44,123 nt of DNA from Sandaracinaceae bacterium (GCA_019694315.1 JAIBCE010000022.1:1-44123); one strand, 5' to 3'; shown: positions 8,504 to 20,697, numbered from the stretch's first letter. The notes: a model not told the origin generated them from the letters alone. Translations and numbers: made by a program.

Positions 8504-8695
8504 TCAGGCGGCCTTGGTGATCTTGTTCGACCGGATGCAGCGCGTGCACACGCGCGCGTGGGTCGGCGAACCGTCGAGCACGATGTGCACCGGCTGAAGG
8601 TTCGGCTCCTGCCACTTCCGCGACTTGCGGTTGGAGTGGCTGACGTTGTGGGCTGCCTGAGCACCCTTGCCGCAGACCGCGCACCGATGGGCCAT
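8504..8695 (-). CDS. rpmB: 50S ribosomal protein bL28
   Basis: A 63-residue protein with MAHRCAVCGKGAQAAHNVSH at its start and HARVCTRCIRSNKITKA at its end, the signature of bL28, a component of the large ribosomal subunit. Two cysteine pairs, CxxC near residue 5 and CxxC near residue 50, make this the zinc-binding (C+) form. The ATG at 8695 is set by the family start. The frame is open further upstream but that part is not ribosomal. It is followed in the same direction by the pseudouridine synthase and is divergent from the repeat/PDZ protein. Confidence 0.96.
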   Translation of the reverse strand: MAHRCAVCGKGAQAAHNVSHSNRKSRKWQEPNLQPVHIVLDGSPTHARVCTRCIRSNKITKAA

Positions 8696-8819
8696 GGGAT
8701 CAAACTCCGTCGAAAGGGCGCGCTTCCTAGCATCGGCGCCGCAGACGATCAAGGATCGTCGCACCCCCTCCGGGAATGGGCGCCCCGAGCATGCCCGTTC
8801 TCGCAGCGCGCTGCGAGCG

Positions 8820-11588
8820 ATGACCAACCCCGCCCCCACCCCCGCGCCCCGTCGATCCGCCCTCTGGCGGCTGGGCACGCTCGCGTGGGTCGCGCTCTCC
8901 GCCCTCTTGCTCCGCGACGCGACGGCGGGCGCCCCGCTCGTGCCCACGCCGGTGGCCGCCGCCCCCGCCGTTCCCGCTCCTCCTTCGATTCCTGCCGCAC
9001 CCTTTCGAGTGATCCTCCAGGCTCCCCCCACTGCGGAGGGAGCGCCGCGGGCGCTCGTCGGGTCGCTGCTCGTCGAGACCGACGAGGGCGAGCGCGTGCG
9101 CGAGATCGAGGTGCACGACGCGCTCGTCGCGATCGACGACGTCCGCGCGGGCCCCTATGTGCTGCGCGCCCAGATCGCCGGCTTCGCGCGCCTCGCGCGA
9201 GCGATCCGCACACCTTGCGACGACGTGACCATGACGCTCACGCCGATCGCGCGCGTCTCGGGCCAGCTCCAGGGCCCCGACGGCCAGCCCCACGCGGGCA
9301 CGCTGCGCATCGTGGGCTCGGGGATCTGGCCCGGCCGCGAGCTCGTCGCCGACGCCGAGGGTCGCTTCGTCTTCGAGGACGTCCCGCCGGGCGTGTACGA
9401 GGTCCAGGCCTCGAGCGACACGCTCGTGGCCGAGCCGCGCCGCGGTCTCACGGTCGATCCGGAGGCAAGCGTGTTCGTGCAGCTCCGGCTCGCCGAGGGC
9501 GGCTTCGTCGACGGCGAGGTCGTCGATCGACGCGGGCGCCCCATCGCTGCGGCCGAGGTCGTGGCGTCCACGGCCTCGCTCTCCACGAGCGCGCACGCCG
9601 CGCTGAGCGACGCGGCCGGGCGCTTCCGCGTGGGGCCGTTCGAGCCCGGCTCGGTGAGCGTCGATGTGCGCGCCGGCGGCTTCGTCTCCGCCGTGGCGGA
9701 GGGCTGCAGCACCGACGCTCCCTGCCGCGTGATCCTCTCCGAGGGCGCGGTGCTGGAGGGCCGCGTGCTCGACGAGGCGCACGAGCCCATCGCCGATGCG
9801 TGGGTCGAGGTCGTGGGCGATGCGAGCGATCACGCGCCGATCGCGGTGAGCGCGACGGTGCAGCCGATCGCATCCCTTCTCTTCTCGGCCCCCGCGCCCG
9901 TCGACAGCGCGCTGCCTGCCCTCCCCACCCTGCCCTCGCTCGATCCCGCTCTACCCGAGTCGATGCCGGGCCTCGGGGTGACCGACGAGGTGCCACCGAT
10001 CCCCCTCACCGAGGGCGAGATCGCCGAGGTGTCGCTCTCGCCGGGAGGCACGGGCGCGAGCACCCCCGCTCCTTCGAGCACCACCGCCGCGAGCACCTCC
10101 GTGCGACGCACCAGCCTGCGCACCGACGCGCAGGGTGCCTTCGTGGTGAGCGGGCTGCCCCCTGGCCGCGTCGAGGTGATCGCACGCGCGCCCGGCTATC
10201 GCGCCGCGCGCTCGCCGCGCCTGCAGCTCACCGCGGGCCGCGCGAGAGAGAACGTGGAGCTCGTGCTCTCGCCCGGAGGCTCCGTGGCGGGCACGGTGCT
10301 CGACGAGCACGGTCGCCCTGCCGACGCACGCGTCGAGGCCCGCATCGAGAACGATCCGATCCCGCGCTACCTCGCCACCGACGCTCGCGGTCGCTTCCGC
10401 CTGGACGACGTCGGCGGCACCGTGCTCTTGCTCGTGACCGCCGACGGCCGGCCCGCGGTGGAGCACATCCTCGACGTGCACGGCGGAGGCACCGAAGACG
10501 TCTCCGTCACGCTCGACGCGGGCCGACGCGTGGTGCGCGCGCGCGTGCTCGATCCGCAAGGTGATCCCCTCGAGGACGCCCTCGTTCGCATGGAGTCGCT
10601 GCGGGCGGGCACGGGCCAGCCGCGCACGCTCGTGACCGACGCCAACGGCGAGGTCGAGATCACGGCCGCACCGCCGGGCGCGCTCGCGCTCGAGGCCTCA
10701 CACCCTTCGTACGTGGGGCCCCGCGTGATCGCGTCCGGCGACGACACGGTGGTGCTCACGATGAACCGCCCGCTCGACGTCGTCACGACGCTCCTCGACG
10801 CGTGGACGGGCGCGGCGGTGGGCGACGCGGAGATCACATGGACCTGTCTCGACGGCGATCCCTGCTTTCGTACGACGGCGAGCACGGCCGACGGCGTCGT
10901 CGAGCTCCGGCGGGCCCGCGCAGCCCGCTATCGCGTGGAGATCCGTCCGCGAGGATATGCCCCGTTCGTGCGTGATCTCGAGATCCGCGCGCCGCGTCGT
11001 GGCGACGTCGTCGAGCTCGATCCCTTCGTGGTCGAGCCCGGGCTTCGTGTGCAGGGCGACGTGGTCGATCGCTTCGGGCGCGCCGTCGAAGGCGCCGAGG
11101 TGACGCTGGGCGAGGCCGACGCGCGCGACGCGATCGCCACCACGACCGACGAGCGAGGACACTTCGAGCTCGGGGGCGTCCCCTCGGGGCGCCGCGTCGT
11201 GCACGCCGTGCATGCGAGCGCCGGCGAGGCCGCTCACCGACTCGAGGTGCGTCGCGACCGCGATCCTGCGCCGTTCGTGCTGCACCTTCCCGAGCGTGTC
11301 GACGACGATCCGGCCCACGGCGATCGTGCGCGCCGAGTGGTCGGGGTCGGCATCGCGCTCGAGCGCGACGGCGAGCGACTGATCGTGTCGCGCGTGATCG
11401 CGCGCGGCGCCCGCCGGGCCGGCCTCGTGCGCGGCGACGAGCTGCTCGCCATCGACGGCGTCCCCGTGCGCGACCTCGACGCCCCGGATCGCGCGCTCCT
11501 CGGTGCCTCGTTCCTCCCCGCCCTCCTCGAGCTCCGCCGCGACGGCGCCCGCCGCTTCGTCCGCGCCCCGCACGAGCTCCACGACTGA
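8820..11588 (+). CDS. Large envelope-anchored protein of carboxypeptidase-regulatory-like repeats with C-terminal PDZ domain
   Basis: A 922-residue protein from ATG 8820 (MTNPAPTPAP). One hydrophobic segment at about 17-36 acts as signal or anchor and is followed by an Ala/Pro linker. About eight units of an immunoglobulin-like transthyretin fold (CarboxypepD_reg-like) follow. Each has a core pattern of V.G.V.D..G.P...A.V, then TDA.G.F...G.PPG.Y.V.A...GY. The fourth unit is interrupted by a long Pro/Thr/Ser-rich insertion (about 335-430). The C-terminal 85 residues form a PDZ-like domain (GVGIALERDGERLIVSRVI, then RGDELLAIDGVPVRDLD). No protease catalytic motif is seen. The role is probably an extracytoplasmic scaffold. 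A small GAGGC/GCCTC hairpin follows the stop at the convergent junction. Confidence 0.85.
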   Translation: MTNPAPTPAPRRSALWRLGTLAWVALSALLLRDATAGAPLVPTPVAAAPAVPAPPSIPAAPFRVILQAPPTAEGAPRALVGSLLVETDEGERVREIEVHDALVAIDDVRAGPYVLRAQIAGFARLARAIRTPCDDVTMTLTPIARVSGQLQGPDGQPHAGTLRIVGSGIWPGRELVADAEGRFVFEDVPPGVYEVQASSDTLVAEPRRGLTVDPEASVFVQLRLAEGGFVDGEVVDRRGRPIAAAEVVASTASLSTSAHAALSDAAGRFRVGPFEPGSVSVDVRAGGFVSAVAEGCSTDAPCRVILSEGAVLEGRVLDEAHEPIADAWVEVVGDASDHAPIAVSATVQPIASLLFSAPAPVDSALPALPTLPSLDPALPESMPGLGVTDEVPPIPLTEGEIAEVSLSPGGTGASTPAPSSTTAASTSVRRTSLRTDAQGAFVVSGLPPGRVEVIARAPGYRAARSPRLQLTAGRARENVELVLSPGGSVAGTVLDEHGRPADARVEARIENDPIPRYLATDARGRFRLDDVGGTVLLLVTADGRPAVEHILDVHGGGTEDVSVTLDAGRRVVRARVLDPQGDPLEDALVRMESLRAGTGQPRTLVTDANGEVEITAAPPGALALEASHPSYVGPRVIASGDDTVVLTMNRPLDVVTTLLDAWTGAAVGDAEITWTCLDGDPCFRTTASTADGVVELRRARAARYRVEIRPRGYAPFVRDLEIRAPRRGDVVELDPFVVEPGLRVQGDVVDRFGRAVEGAEVTLGEADARDAIATTTDERGHFELGGVPSGRRVVHAVHASAGEAAHRLEVRRDRDPAPFVLHLPERVDDDPAHGDRARRVVGVGIALERDGERLIVSRVIARGARRAGLVRGDELLAIDGVPVRDLDAPDRALLGASFLPALLELRRDGARRFVRAPHELHD

Positions 11589-11614
11589 CGCCGACGCACC
11601 CGAGGCCACGAGCC

Positions 11615-12427
11615 TCAGAGGAGGGCGTAGCGGGGTCCGTCGTGCACGACGTCGCCGTCGTCGATCAGCTTCACGAGGTGCGCCTCGAGCGAGAGCGCCG
11701 CGATGGGCCACACCGTCGGCGGCGCGTCCGCGTACACGAGGGGCACGAGCGCCGCGAGCTCGCTCGGCCCGTGTGCGCGCAGCGCGTCGCGTACCTTCGA
11801 CTCGCGCGCGAGACGGTGGGCCACGTAGTGCTCGAGCACGCGCGGCGCGTGAGGGAGCGGATCGCCATGCGCGGGAAGGAGCAGCGCCGCCTCCGTCGAG
11901 AGCCGCGTCAGCGACGCGAGGTAGCGAGCCATCGAGCCCTCCGACGGCTCGATGAGGATCGTGCCCACGCCCGCGACCATGTCGCCCGCGATCAGCGTCG
12001 CCTCGTCGTCGCGGAGACACACGTGTCCGGGCGCGTGCCCGGGCGTGTGGAGCACACGCCACGCGCGACCTCGATCGTCGTCGAGCTGCTCGCCTTCGAC
12101 CAGCGCCCGGTCGACCGCGAACGGCACGCGCTCCGCCGTCTCGGCGTGCGCCCACACGGGCACGCGCAGCTCCGCCACGAGACGCTCCACCGCGCCGATG
12201 TGATCGAGGTGGTGATGCGTGAGCACGATCGCCCGCACCTCGAGCCCGGCGTCGAAGAGCGCGTCGAGCAAGCGGCCCTGCTCACGACGCCGCGGGCTCG
12301 CGGGCTCGACGAGGATCACCTCGCGCTCACCGAGCACATACGTGTTCGTATGTGTGGCCGGCGGCAGCGTGGGCGTCTCGAGCGCGATCACGCGCACCCC
12401 GGGCGCCACCTCGCGAAGCGCGCTCAT
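11615..12427 (-). CDS. Metallo-beta-lactamase-fold hydrolase (LACTB2/glyoxalase-II-like)
   Basis: A 270-residue MBL-fold protein. The zinc motif is THHHLDHIG (70-78). A second metal-binding part is TPGHAPGHVCL, followed by LIAGDMVAGVGT (Asp ligand) and the late LLPAHGDPL histidine. A C-terminal helical region (about 205-270) resembles the LACTB2 winged-helix extension. Family members hydrolyse thioesters, lactones, phosphodiesters or RNA, so the substrate is open. The start ATG at 12427 overlaps the stop of the upstream GTPase gene as ATGA, so the two are translationally coupled. It meets the PDZ-protein gene tail to tail, 26 bp apart. Confidence 0.9.
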   Translation of the reverse strand: MSALREVAPGVRVIALETPTLPPATHTNTYVLGEREVILVEPASPRRREQGRLLDALFDAGLEVRAIVLTHHHLDHIGAVERLVAELRVPVWAHAETAERVPFAVDRALVEGEQLDDDRGRAWRVLHTPGHAPGHVCLRDDEATLIAGDMVAGVGTILIEPSEGSMARYLASLTRLSTEAALLLPAHGDPLPHAPRVLEHYVAHRLARESKVRDALRAHGPSELAALVPLVYADAPPTVWPIAALSLEAHLVKLIDDGDVVHDGPRYALL

Positions 12428-13158
12428 TCGTCGTCGAAGCTCGGGACCTTCGGGGCGCCCGGCAGACGCGCACGCGAGGGCCGCGGCTCGGGCTCGCTCT
12501 CGCGATCGCGCGGAAACATCGAGGCGCGCGCGCCCGGCAGGATCGACGGAGAGCGCCCCTCCTTGGCGTGCTTGGGATCGCCCACGAGCGCCAGGCACTG
12601 CTTGAGCACCGACTTCATCGTGTCGAACACGCCGACGCCTCGCACCGCGATCGCCTCGAATTCCGGCACACCGCGCGGCACGCGCAGCGCGCGTCGCAGC
12701 TCCGTCACGGCGGCGATGTCGTCGAGATCGCGCTTGTTGTACTGGACCACCAGCGGCAGCCGATCGGGATCGTCGCCCTGCTGGCGCAGGTTCGCGTCCA
12801 GATCGATCACCGACTGCACGTTGTCTTCGAGGCGGGCGCGCTGCGAGTCCACCACGAACACGATCCCGTCGACGTGTCGCAGGACGAGGCGACGCGTCTT
12901 CTCCTGTGCGATCTGCCCCGGCACCGTGCAGAGGTGGATGCGCACCTGGTAGCCCTTGAATTCGCCCAGATCGACGGGGAGGAGATCGAAGAAGAGCGTG
13001 CGCTCCGACTCGGCCGCGAGCGAGATCAGCTTGCCGCGGCGATCGGGCCGCGTGTGCTTGTGGATGAACTCGAGGTTCGTGGTCTTCCCGCCCAGCCCAG
13101 GCCCGTAGTACACGAGCTTGAAGTGGATCTCGGATCGAGAGTGTTGGACGAGAGGCAT
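12424..13158 (-). CDS. MglA-family small Ras-like GTPase with C-terminal extension
   Basis: A 244-residue GTPase strongly resembling the myxobacterial motility GTPase MglA. It has P-loop GPGLGGKTT (19-27), KLISLAAESERTLFFDLLPVDLG (from 43) matching the MglA switch region, TVPGQ (78-82) in place of DxxG, and NKRD (141-144) for guanine. A VGVFDTMKSVLK helix resembles the MglA C-terminus. MglA is about 195 residues; here an extra ~45-residue tail rich in Arg, Pro and Ser follows (from about 200). MglA-GTP recruits and activates the Agl-Glt complex at the leading pole in Myxococcus. This copy lacks an adjacent mglB and may be a paralogue with another role. The start is ATG 13158. The stop overlaps the MBL gene start. 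Confidence 0.88.
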   Translation of the reverse strand: MPLVQHSRSEIHFKLVYYGPGLGGKTTNLEFIHKHTRPDRRGKLISLAAESERTLFFDLLPVDLGEFKGYQVRIHLCTVPGQIAQEKTRRLVLRHVDGIVFVVDSQRARLEDNVQSVIDLDANLRQQGDDPDRLPLVVQYNKRDLDDIAAVTELRRALRVPRGVPEFEAIAVRGVGVFDTMKSVLKQCLALVGDPKHAKEGRSPSILPGARASMFPRDRESEPEPRPSRARLPGAPKVPSFDDE

Positions 13159-13551
13159 CGAGGAGGCCCGACGGCTCGCCCAGCATATCACCGTGCGCGC
13201 GGGCACGGCCTGCTCGCGAGCGTGCTGGTTCTCTCGTGCGCCACTGCCTGCGGCGCCAGCCCGCCCCCCGACCCGAACACCCGCTACGGCGCGATCCAGC
13301 GCGAAGAGGCGGCCCTCGAGCGCGCCCTCGCGGCCGAGGCCAGCCTCGGCGACGAGATCGCCCGGGAGGGCCCGCGCGATGCGCGCTGCGATCTCGCAGC
13401 TCAGGAGCGAAACGAGGCCGTGCAGGCGGCCGATCGCGTCTGCGCACTCGCGCGCGGAGCGCTCGGCAGCGACGGCACCGTCCGCTGCGAGCGGGCCCGG
13501 GCGCGCGCCCACGAGGCCAGCGTGCACGTCTCGGCGTGCGATGGTCGTTGA
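13141..13551 (+). CDS. Small putative lipoprotein, helical and charged
   Basis: From about 13200 to 13551 the plus frame has almost exclusively G/C third positions and encodes a hydrophobic segment (GLLASVLVLSC) followed by ATACGASPPPDPN and a charged helical domain with four further cysteines. This fits a lipoprotein signal, with Cys in VLSC or in TAC as the acceptor. The start is uncertain: no ATG is in frame. GTG 13141 or TTG 13144 would give about 136 residues and would overlap the divergent GTPase start by 18 bp; GTG 13222 would give a very short signal. No function is recognised. The membrane protein gene follows after 32 bp. Confidence 0.6.
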   Translation: MLDERHRGGPTARPAYHRARGHGLLASVLVLSCATACGASPPPDPNTRYGAIQREEAALERALAAEASLGDEIAREGPRDARCDLAAQERNEAVQAADRVCALARGALGSDGTVRCERARARAHEASVHVSACDGR

Positions 13552-13583
13552 CGCCTCCGGGCGCCACGCACACAAATCCGCCG

Positions 13584-14867
13584 ATGCTCGCCCCCGATGC
13601 GTGGATCGCCGAGGCACGCGCGCTCGCGCGCGGCCGTGATCGCACGCCTGCCGGCTGGGAGGTGCTGCGCGGCACGTTCCCGCCGGTGCTCGAGGGTGAC
13701 GGCGTTCGCGCCCTCCTCGCGCCGCTCGTGGCCGGCGTGGCGTGGCTCGGCGGGATCTTCCGCGAGATGGTCGCTCACACCGCCATCGACCCGCTCGCGC
13801 TCCTCATGCGCCTGCTCGCGCTCGGGCTCACCACGCGCGCGCTGCTCCTCCTGGCCGAGCTCGTCCGACGGCTCGTGATCGCCTCCAACGCCTCGCGATC
13901 CGCGCTCGTGCTCGCGCCCGAAGGGCTCTTCTTCAGCGACGGCACCTCGGAGCGTGCGATCGACAAGGACGCGATCGTCTCGATCGTCGAGACGGGCGCG
14001 TGGCAGACGCGGCGCACGGGACCGCGCTGGGCCGACGTGTTCGTGGTGGGCTCGAGCCGCGACGCGCTCTACCTCACGCTGCCGCCGATCTTCGAGCACA
14101 GCCCGGGCGTGCTCGCGGAGCGCCTCATGCGCTGGCTCGGCCCTCAGCCCTACGACGAGGATCGCACCTTCCCCGCGCCCGCCGCCCTCGCCAGCAAGGT
14201 CTACGACGACGCTGCGCGCGGCATCACCGACGACGGGACGCTCGTGGTGCCTCACGGCGCGGGGTGGGCTCGCCGCGGGCCGTACGCGACCATCCTCCTC
14301 GCGCTCGTGACGATCGAGGGCCTCGCGCGCCTCGACGTGGGGCTGCCCGCCGAGCTCGTGCCGCTGGCGGGTGGGGCAGTGCTCGTGGCGCTCGTGTTCC
14401 CGCTCGGCTGGTGGTGGATGACGCGACGAGAGATCGGGGTGCGCAAGGGCATCGCGCTCGTGCTCACGCCTGCAGAGCTGCTGCTCCGCACACGCACCGG
14501 CGTGCACCGCGCGCGCTGGAACAAGCTCCAGCGCGTGTCGATCGACGCGCGTCGCGCGTTCAGCGTGCTCGACGGCTTCCACGAGGCCAAGGCGCTCGTG
14601 CTCAAGCGCAAGGACGAGCCTCCGATCCGCTACGACGAGGCGTTCCTCGGGCTGCCGGCCGAGGTCGCCCAGGTCCTGCTCGACGGGTACCGCACGGGCC
14701 AGCTGCCCCGGACCCGCGCGTCAGAGCGCGAGGCGCTCGATCGCCGGGCCGACGCGGACACGGGAGACGCGCCCGACAGCGACACCGACCGAGGGGCGGA
14801 GTCAGCCGCCGATCAGGCCCCGGAGCTCGTTCAGGCCTCGACCGACGCCGAGTCGGATCGCACGTGA
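13584..14867 (+). CDS. Integral membrane protein with duplicated span/beta-domain layout
   Basis: A 427-residue protein from ATG 13584 (MLAPDAWIAEARAL). Hydrophobic segments lie at about 37-52 and 66-95, followed by a soluble segment with LVLAPEGLFFSDGTSERAIDKDAI. A second pair of spans (about 233-275) is followed by IALVLTPAELLLRTRTGVHRA. The two soluble parts look alike, with hydrophobic strand, short loop, then alternating strands, and may be PH-like domains of the bacterial type. This is inference from pattern. The last 45 residues are acidic and disordered. The 3' end overlaps the convergent SRPBCC gene by 66 bp. No catalytic motif is seen. Confidence 0.72.
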   Translation: MLAPDAWIAEARALARGRDRTPAGWEVLRGTFPPVLEGDGVRALLAPLVAGVAWLGGIFREMVAHTAIDPLALLMRLLALGLTTRALLLLAELVRRLVIASNASRSALVLAPEGLFFSDGTSERAIDKDAIVSIVETGAWQTRRTGPRWADVFVVGSSRDALYLTLPPIFEHSPGVLAERLMRWLGPQPYDEDRTFPAPAALASKVYDDAARGITDDGTLVVPHGAGWARRGPYATILLALVTIEGLARLDVGLPAELVPLAGGAVLVALVFPLGWWWMTRREIGVRKGIALVLTPAELLLRTRTGVHRARWNKLQRVSIDARRAFSVLDGFHEAKALVLKRKDEPPIRYDEAFLGLPAEVAQVLLDGYRTGQLPRTRASEREALDRRADADTGDAPDSDTDRGAESAADQAPELVQASTDAESDRT

Positions 14868-15224
14868 GAGCACGCGGGTCACGCCGGGGATCGGCGAGAC
14901 CATGCGGATGTGCCATGTGAGGTGCGAGCCAGCGCCACGCGGCTCGATCAGCACCTCGCCGCGGTGGTGCGAGAGGCCCGCGCCGCGCACCACGCGGTAC
15001 ACGAGGCGTCGCGGGGCATCCGCGTAGACCACCTCTTCGTCGACCGAGGTCGGCCCGAGGCGCACGCGTCGCACGGCGCCCACGCCCGTCTCGTCGCCGC
15101 GCTGGATGAGGCGCACGCGCGCGCCCGTCCACTTCGACATCGAGGCGTGCTCGGTGAGCGCGTCCCACAGACGCTGCGGCGGCACGGCGAAGTCGAGCTC
15201 GAGCGTCAGGTCGCGCTGGCTCAT
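14802..15224 (-). CDS. SRPBCC-family (START/Bet v1-like) protein
   Basis: A 140-residue protein from ATG 15224 (MSQRDLTLELDFAVPP). It shows the SRPBCC pattern of an N-terminal strand, a helix with RLWDALTEHASMSKWTG, a curved sheet, and a long C-terminal helix (GVTRVLSRAIRLGVGRGLNELRGL). These proteins bind hydrophobic ligands or act as polyketide cyclases; this resembles the cyclase/dehydrase-like group. Its start is one base after the greA stop, so the two genes are co-transcribed. The 3' end overlaps the convergent membrane-protein gene. The ligand is unknown. Confidence 0.82.
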   Translation of the reverse strand: MSQRDLTLELDFAVPPQRLWDALTEHASMSKWTGARVRLIQRGDETGVGAVRRVRLGPTSVDEEVVYADAPRRLVYRVVRGAGLSHHRGEVLIEPRGAGSHLTWHIRMVSPIPGVTRVLSRAIRLGVGRGLNELRGLIGG

Positions 15225-15225
15225 C

Positions 15226-15702
15226 TCAGGCCGTCCACGCGACTTCGATGATCTCGTACACGCGCTCACCGCCCGGCGCGTTGACCGTGACCTCGTCGCC
15301 CACCTTGCGATTGATGAGCGCGCGCGCGATCGGCGACGTCACCGAGATCGTGCCCTTCTTCAGGTCGGCCTCGTCGGGGCCCACGATGCGGTAGCGCGTC
15401 TTCTTGCCGGAGTCGGTGTCCTCGAGGCCCACGTAGGCACCGAACTTCACCTTGTCGCCGGTGAAGGTCGAGGCATCGATCACGTCCGCACGCGAGATGC
15501 TGTCCTCGATCTGGTTGATGCGGGCCTCGATCATCCCCTGCTTCTCTTTGGCCGCGTGGTACTCGGCGTTCTCGCGCAGATCGCCGTGCTCGCGCGCCAC
15601 GCCGATCTCCTTCGAGATCCGGGGCCGCTCGACGGTCTTGAGGTGGTTGACCTCGGCCATGAGCGCCGCGTGGCCTTCCGGGGTCATGGGGACCTTCTCC
15701 AT
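15226..15702 (-). CDS. greA: Transcription elongation factor GreA
   Basis: A 158-residue protein at the normal length. It starts MEKVPMTPEGHAAL and has the N-terminal antiparallel coiled coil with the acidic tip (REHGDLRENAEYHAAKEKQ), where the acidic residues support the RNA polymerase cleavage reaction. The C-terminal FKBP-like domain ends in the VTSPIARALINRKVGDEVTV and VYEIIEV stretches. GreA rescues backtracked RNA polymerase by stimulating RNA cleavage. ATG 15702 is chosen by the family start; the ribosome-binding site before it is poor. An SRPBCC gene follows immediately. Confidence 0.97.
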   Translation of the reverse strand: MEKVPMTPEGHAALMAEVNHLKTVERPRISKEIGVAREHGDLRENAEYHAAKEKQGMIEARINQIEDSISRADVIDASTFTGDKVKFGAYVGLEDTDSGKKTRYRIVGPDEADLKKGTISVTSPIARALINRKVGDEVTVNAPGGERVYEIIEVAWTA

Positions 15703-15790
15703 GCCATCGTCTTAGGACGAGCCCCCCGCGCCCGCAACTTCTGGAGGCTCGCTGGCCGGGGCACGACGCGCACTCCTCGCGCGGCCCCCC

Positions 15791-16740
15791 TCACGCCGCG
15801 CGCGAGAAGCAGCCGTGGTGAAAGCGCAGGAGCTCGATCGAGCCCGGCCCTCGGTTGAACGCGTACCCATGCGGCCCCTGGTACTCCACGAGCTCGTGGC
15901 GCACGTGGCGCGCACGCCATGCGGACGACAGTTCTCGCGTCACGCGAAGGAACGGATCCCGATCGCTGGAGGCGAGGCGCAGACAGCGCGTCGCATCGGT
16001 CGCCAGCGCGCCGTAGGCCTCCACCCTGCCCCGCACCGCGGGCTGGATGCCGCCCACGCTCGCGAAGATCTCGGGGTGCCGGAGGCCCACGTCGAGGGCG
16101 AGCATCCCGCCGAGAGAGACGCCATCGATCGCCGTGTGGCTCGCATCGGCGCGGAGCGCGGGCAGGCTCGTGCGCACGGCAGGCAGCATCTCGGCGACGA
16201 TCCAGCTCGAATAGGCCTCCATCGCAGCCGAGCCTGGTGTCTCCTCGATGAGATCCGGCGTGTACGGCATGACGACCGCGACGTCGCGGAATGGGTGGGC
16301 ACGGAGCGCACGCGTCATCGCCGTGAGCTGCGCCTCGGAGGCCATCGACGCCGCGTCCGACGCACGCACCCGGCCCCGCGAGAGCGCCGCGAACGCAGCC
16401 TCGAGGTGGTAGTCGTCGAGCCAGCCCAGCGCACCACGCTGCGGTCCGCGCACTGCCTCTCCTCGCCCGTGCAGGGCCACGATCACGCTCAGGCTCTCGG
16501 GCGCGCGCACACCCGCGGGCAGAAGGACGTGCACCTCCTCGACATGCCCCTCGCGCGTGACCGACACGGACACGCGCCTCGACCGAGCGGGCTCCTGCCC
16601 GTGCACGGGCTCACGAATCGCTACGAGCGAGAGCAGGACGCACACACACGGGGCCCAGCACAGCCACGAGGCCCACCCCACCAGCCGCGCGCGCAGCGGC
16701 CAGCGCCGCTCAGTCTCTTCGCGCTCGGCTCGTCGTTCGT

Positions 16741-16744
<4 letters not shown>
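15791..16744 (-). CDS. Membrane-anchored or secreted alpha/beta hydrolase (esterase)
   Basis: A 317-residue protein with one N-terminal hydrophobic span (about 19-43) after an Arg/Glu-rich start, then an esterase-like domain. [10 protein letters not shown] (88-97) fits the oxyanion strand, and GVSLGG places the nucleophile at Ser210. [10 protein letters not shown] probably carries the acid, and the [11 protein letters not shown] histidine is near the end. The fold is of the esterase/feruloyl-esterase/PHB-depolymerase type acting outside the cytoplasm; the substrate is unknown. The start codon is GTG, and it overlaps the carB stop as GTGA, so translation is probably coupled to carB, an unusual partner. 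It ends 88 bp before greA in the same direction. Confidence 0.82.
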
Positions 16745-20097
<3,353 letters not shown>

Positions 20098-20223
20098 CGG
20101 GGCCGCTGGTACCAGGCACGCCCCCACGCCGCAAGGCATCCGTGCGAGTCGACGCGCTCGCCGCGCTCGAACACGGCTCCGTCCGCGGAGTCGCCAGCGG
20201 AGGGCTCGGCAGCCGACGCCCCG

Positions 20224-20697
20224 TCAGCGGAGAGTGAGCGCCGAGAGGATCTCGCGTCCGCGAGATCCCCGGGCCGTGAGGCGAGCCTGCCGTTGTCCCG
20301 CGCGCATCTCGAGCGTGACGAGCACTCCGTCACGCCCGAGCACGTCCCCGAAGCGGGCCCCCCACTCGATGAGCCCTACGGCGCCGACCAGCGCCTCGCT
20401 CAAGCCGAGCTCAGAGACCTCGCTCGCCTCGGCGAGCCGGTACAGGTCCGCGTGCACGATCGGCACGCGGCCCTCGTGCTCGTGCACGAGCGCGAAGGTG
20501 GGGCTCTGGATGGGAAGCTTCGAGGGCACGCCCAGCGCTCGACACACGCCTCGCACGAAGAAGGTCTTGCCCGCTCCGAGCGGTCCCTCGAGGAACACCA
20601 CGTCGCCCACCTCGAGGACCGAGGCGAGCGACTTCGCGAAGCGAAGCGTCGCCCTGCGCGTCGGCAGTGGAAGGACGAGCGGTTGAGCTGAAGCCAC
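20224..20697 (-). CDS. tsaE: tRNA threonylcarbamoyladenosine biosynthesis ATPase TsaE
   Basis: About 157 residues from GTG 20697 (a TTG at 20703 is also in frame). The Walker A motif is GPLGAGKT (38-45), followed by SPTFALVHEHEGRVPIVHADLYRL, the TsaE signature with the HxDxYR-type motif, and a LIEWGARFGD stretch. TsaE acts with TsaB and TsaD in making t6A37 on ANN-decoding tRNAs. It lies 126 bp before carB in the same direction and 136 bp after gltI. The region before carB contains no gene. Confidence 0.94.
   Translation of the reverse strand: MASAQPLVLPLPTRRATLRFAKSLASVLEVGDVVFLEGPLGAGKTFFVRGVCRALGVPSKLPIQSPTFALVHEHEGRVPIVHADLYRLAEASEVSELGLSEALVGAVGLIEWGARFGDVLGRDGVLVTLEMRAGQRQARLTARGSRGREILSALTLR

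Noticed and set aside
12352..13551. The whole 399-codon frame as one gene
   Set aside because: Its first two thirds are antisense to the GTPase; only the part after about 13200 has lipoprotein-like sequence and coding third positions.
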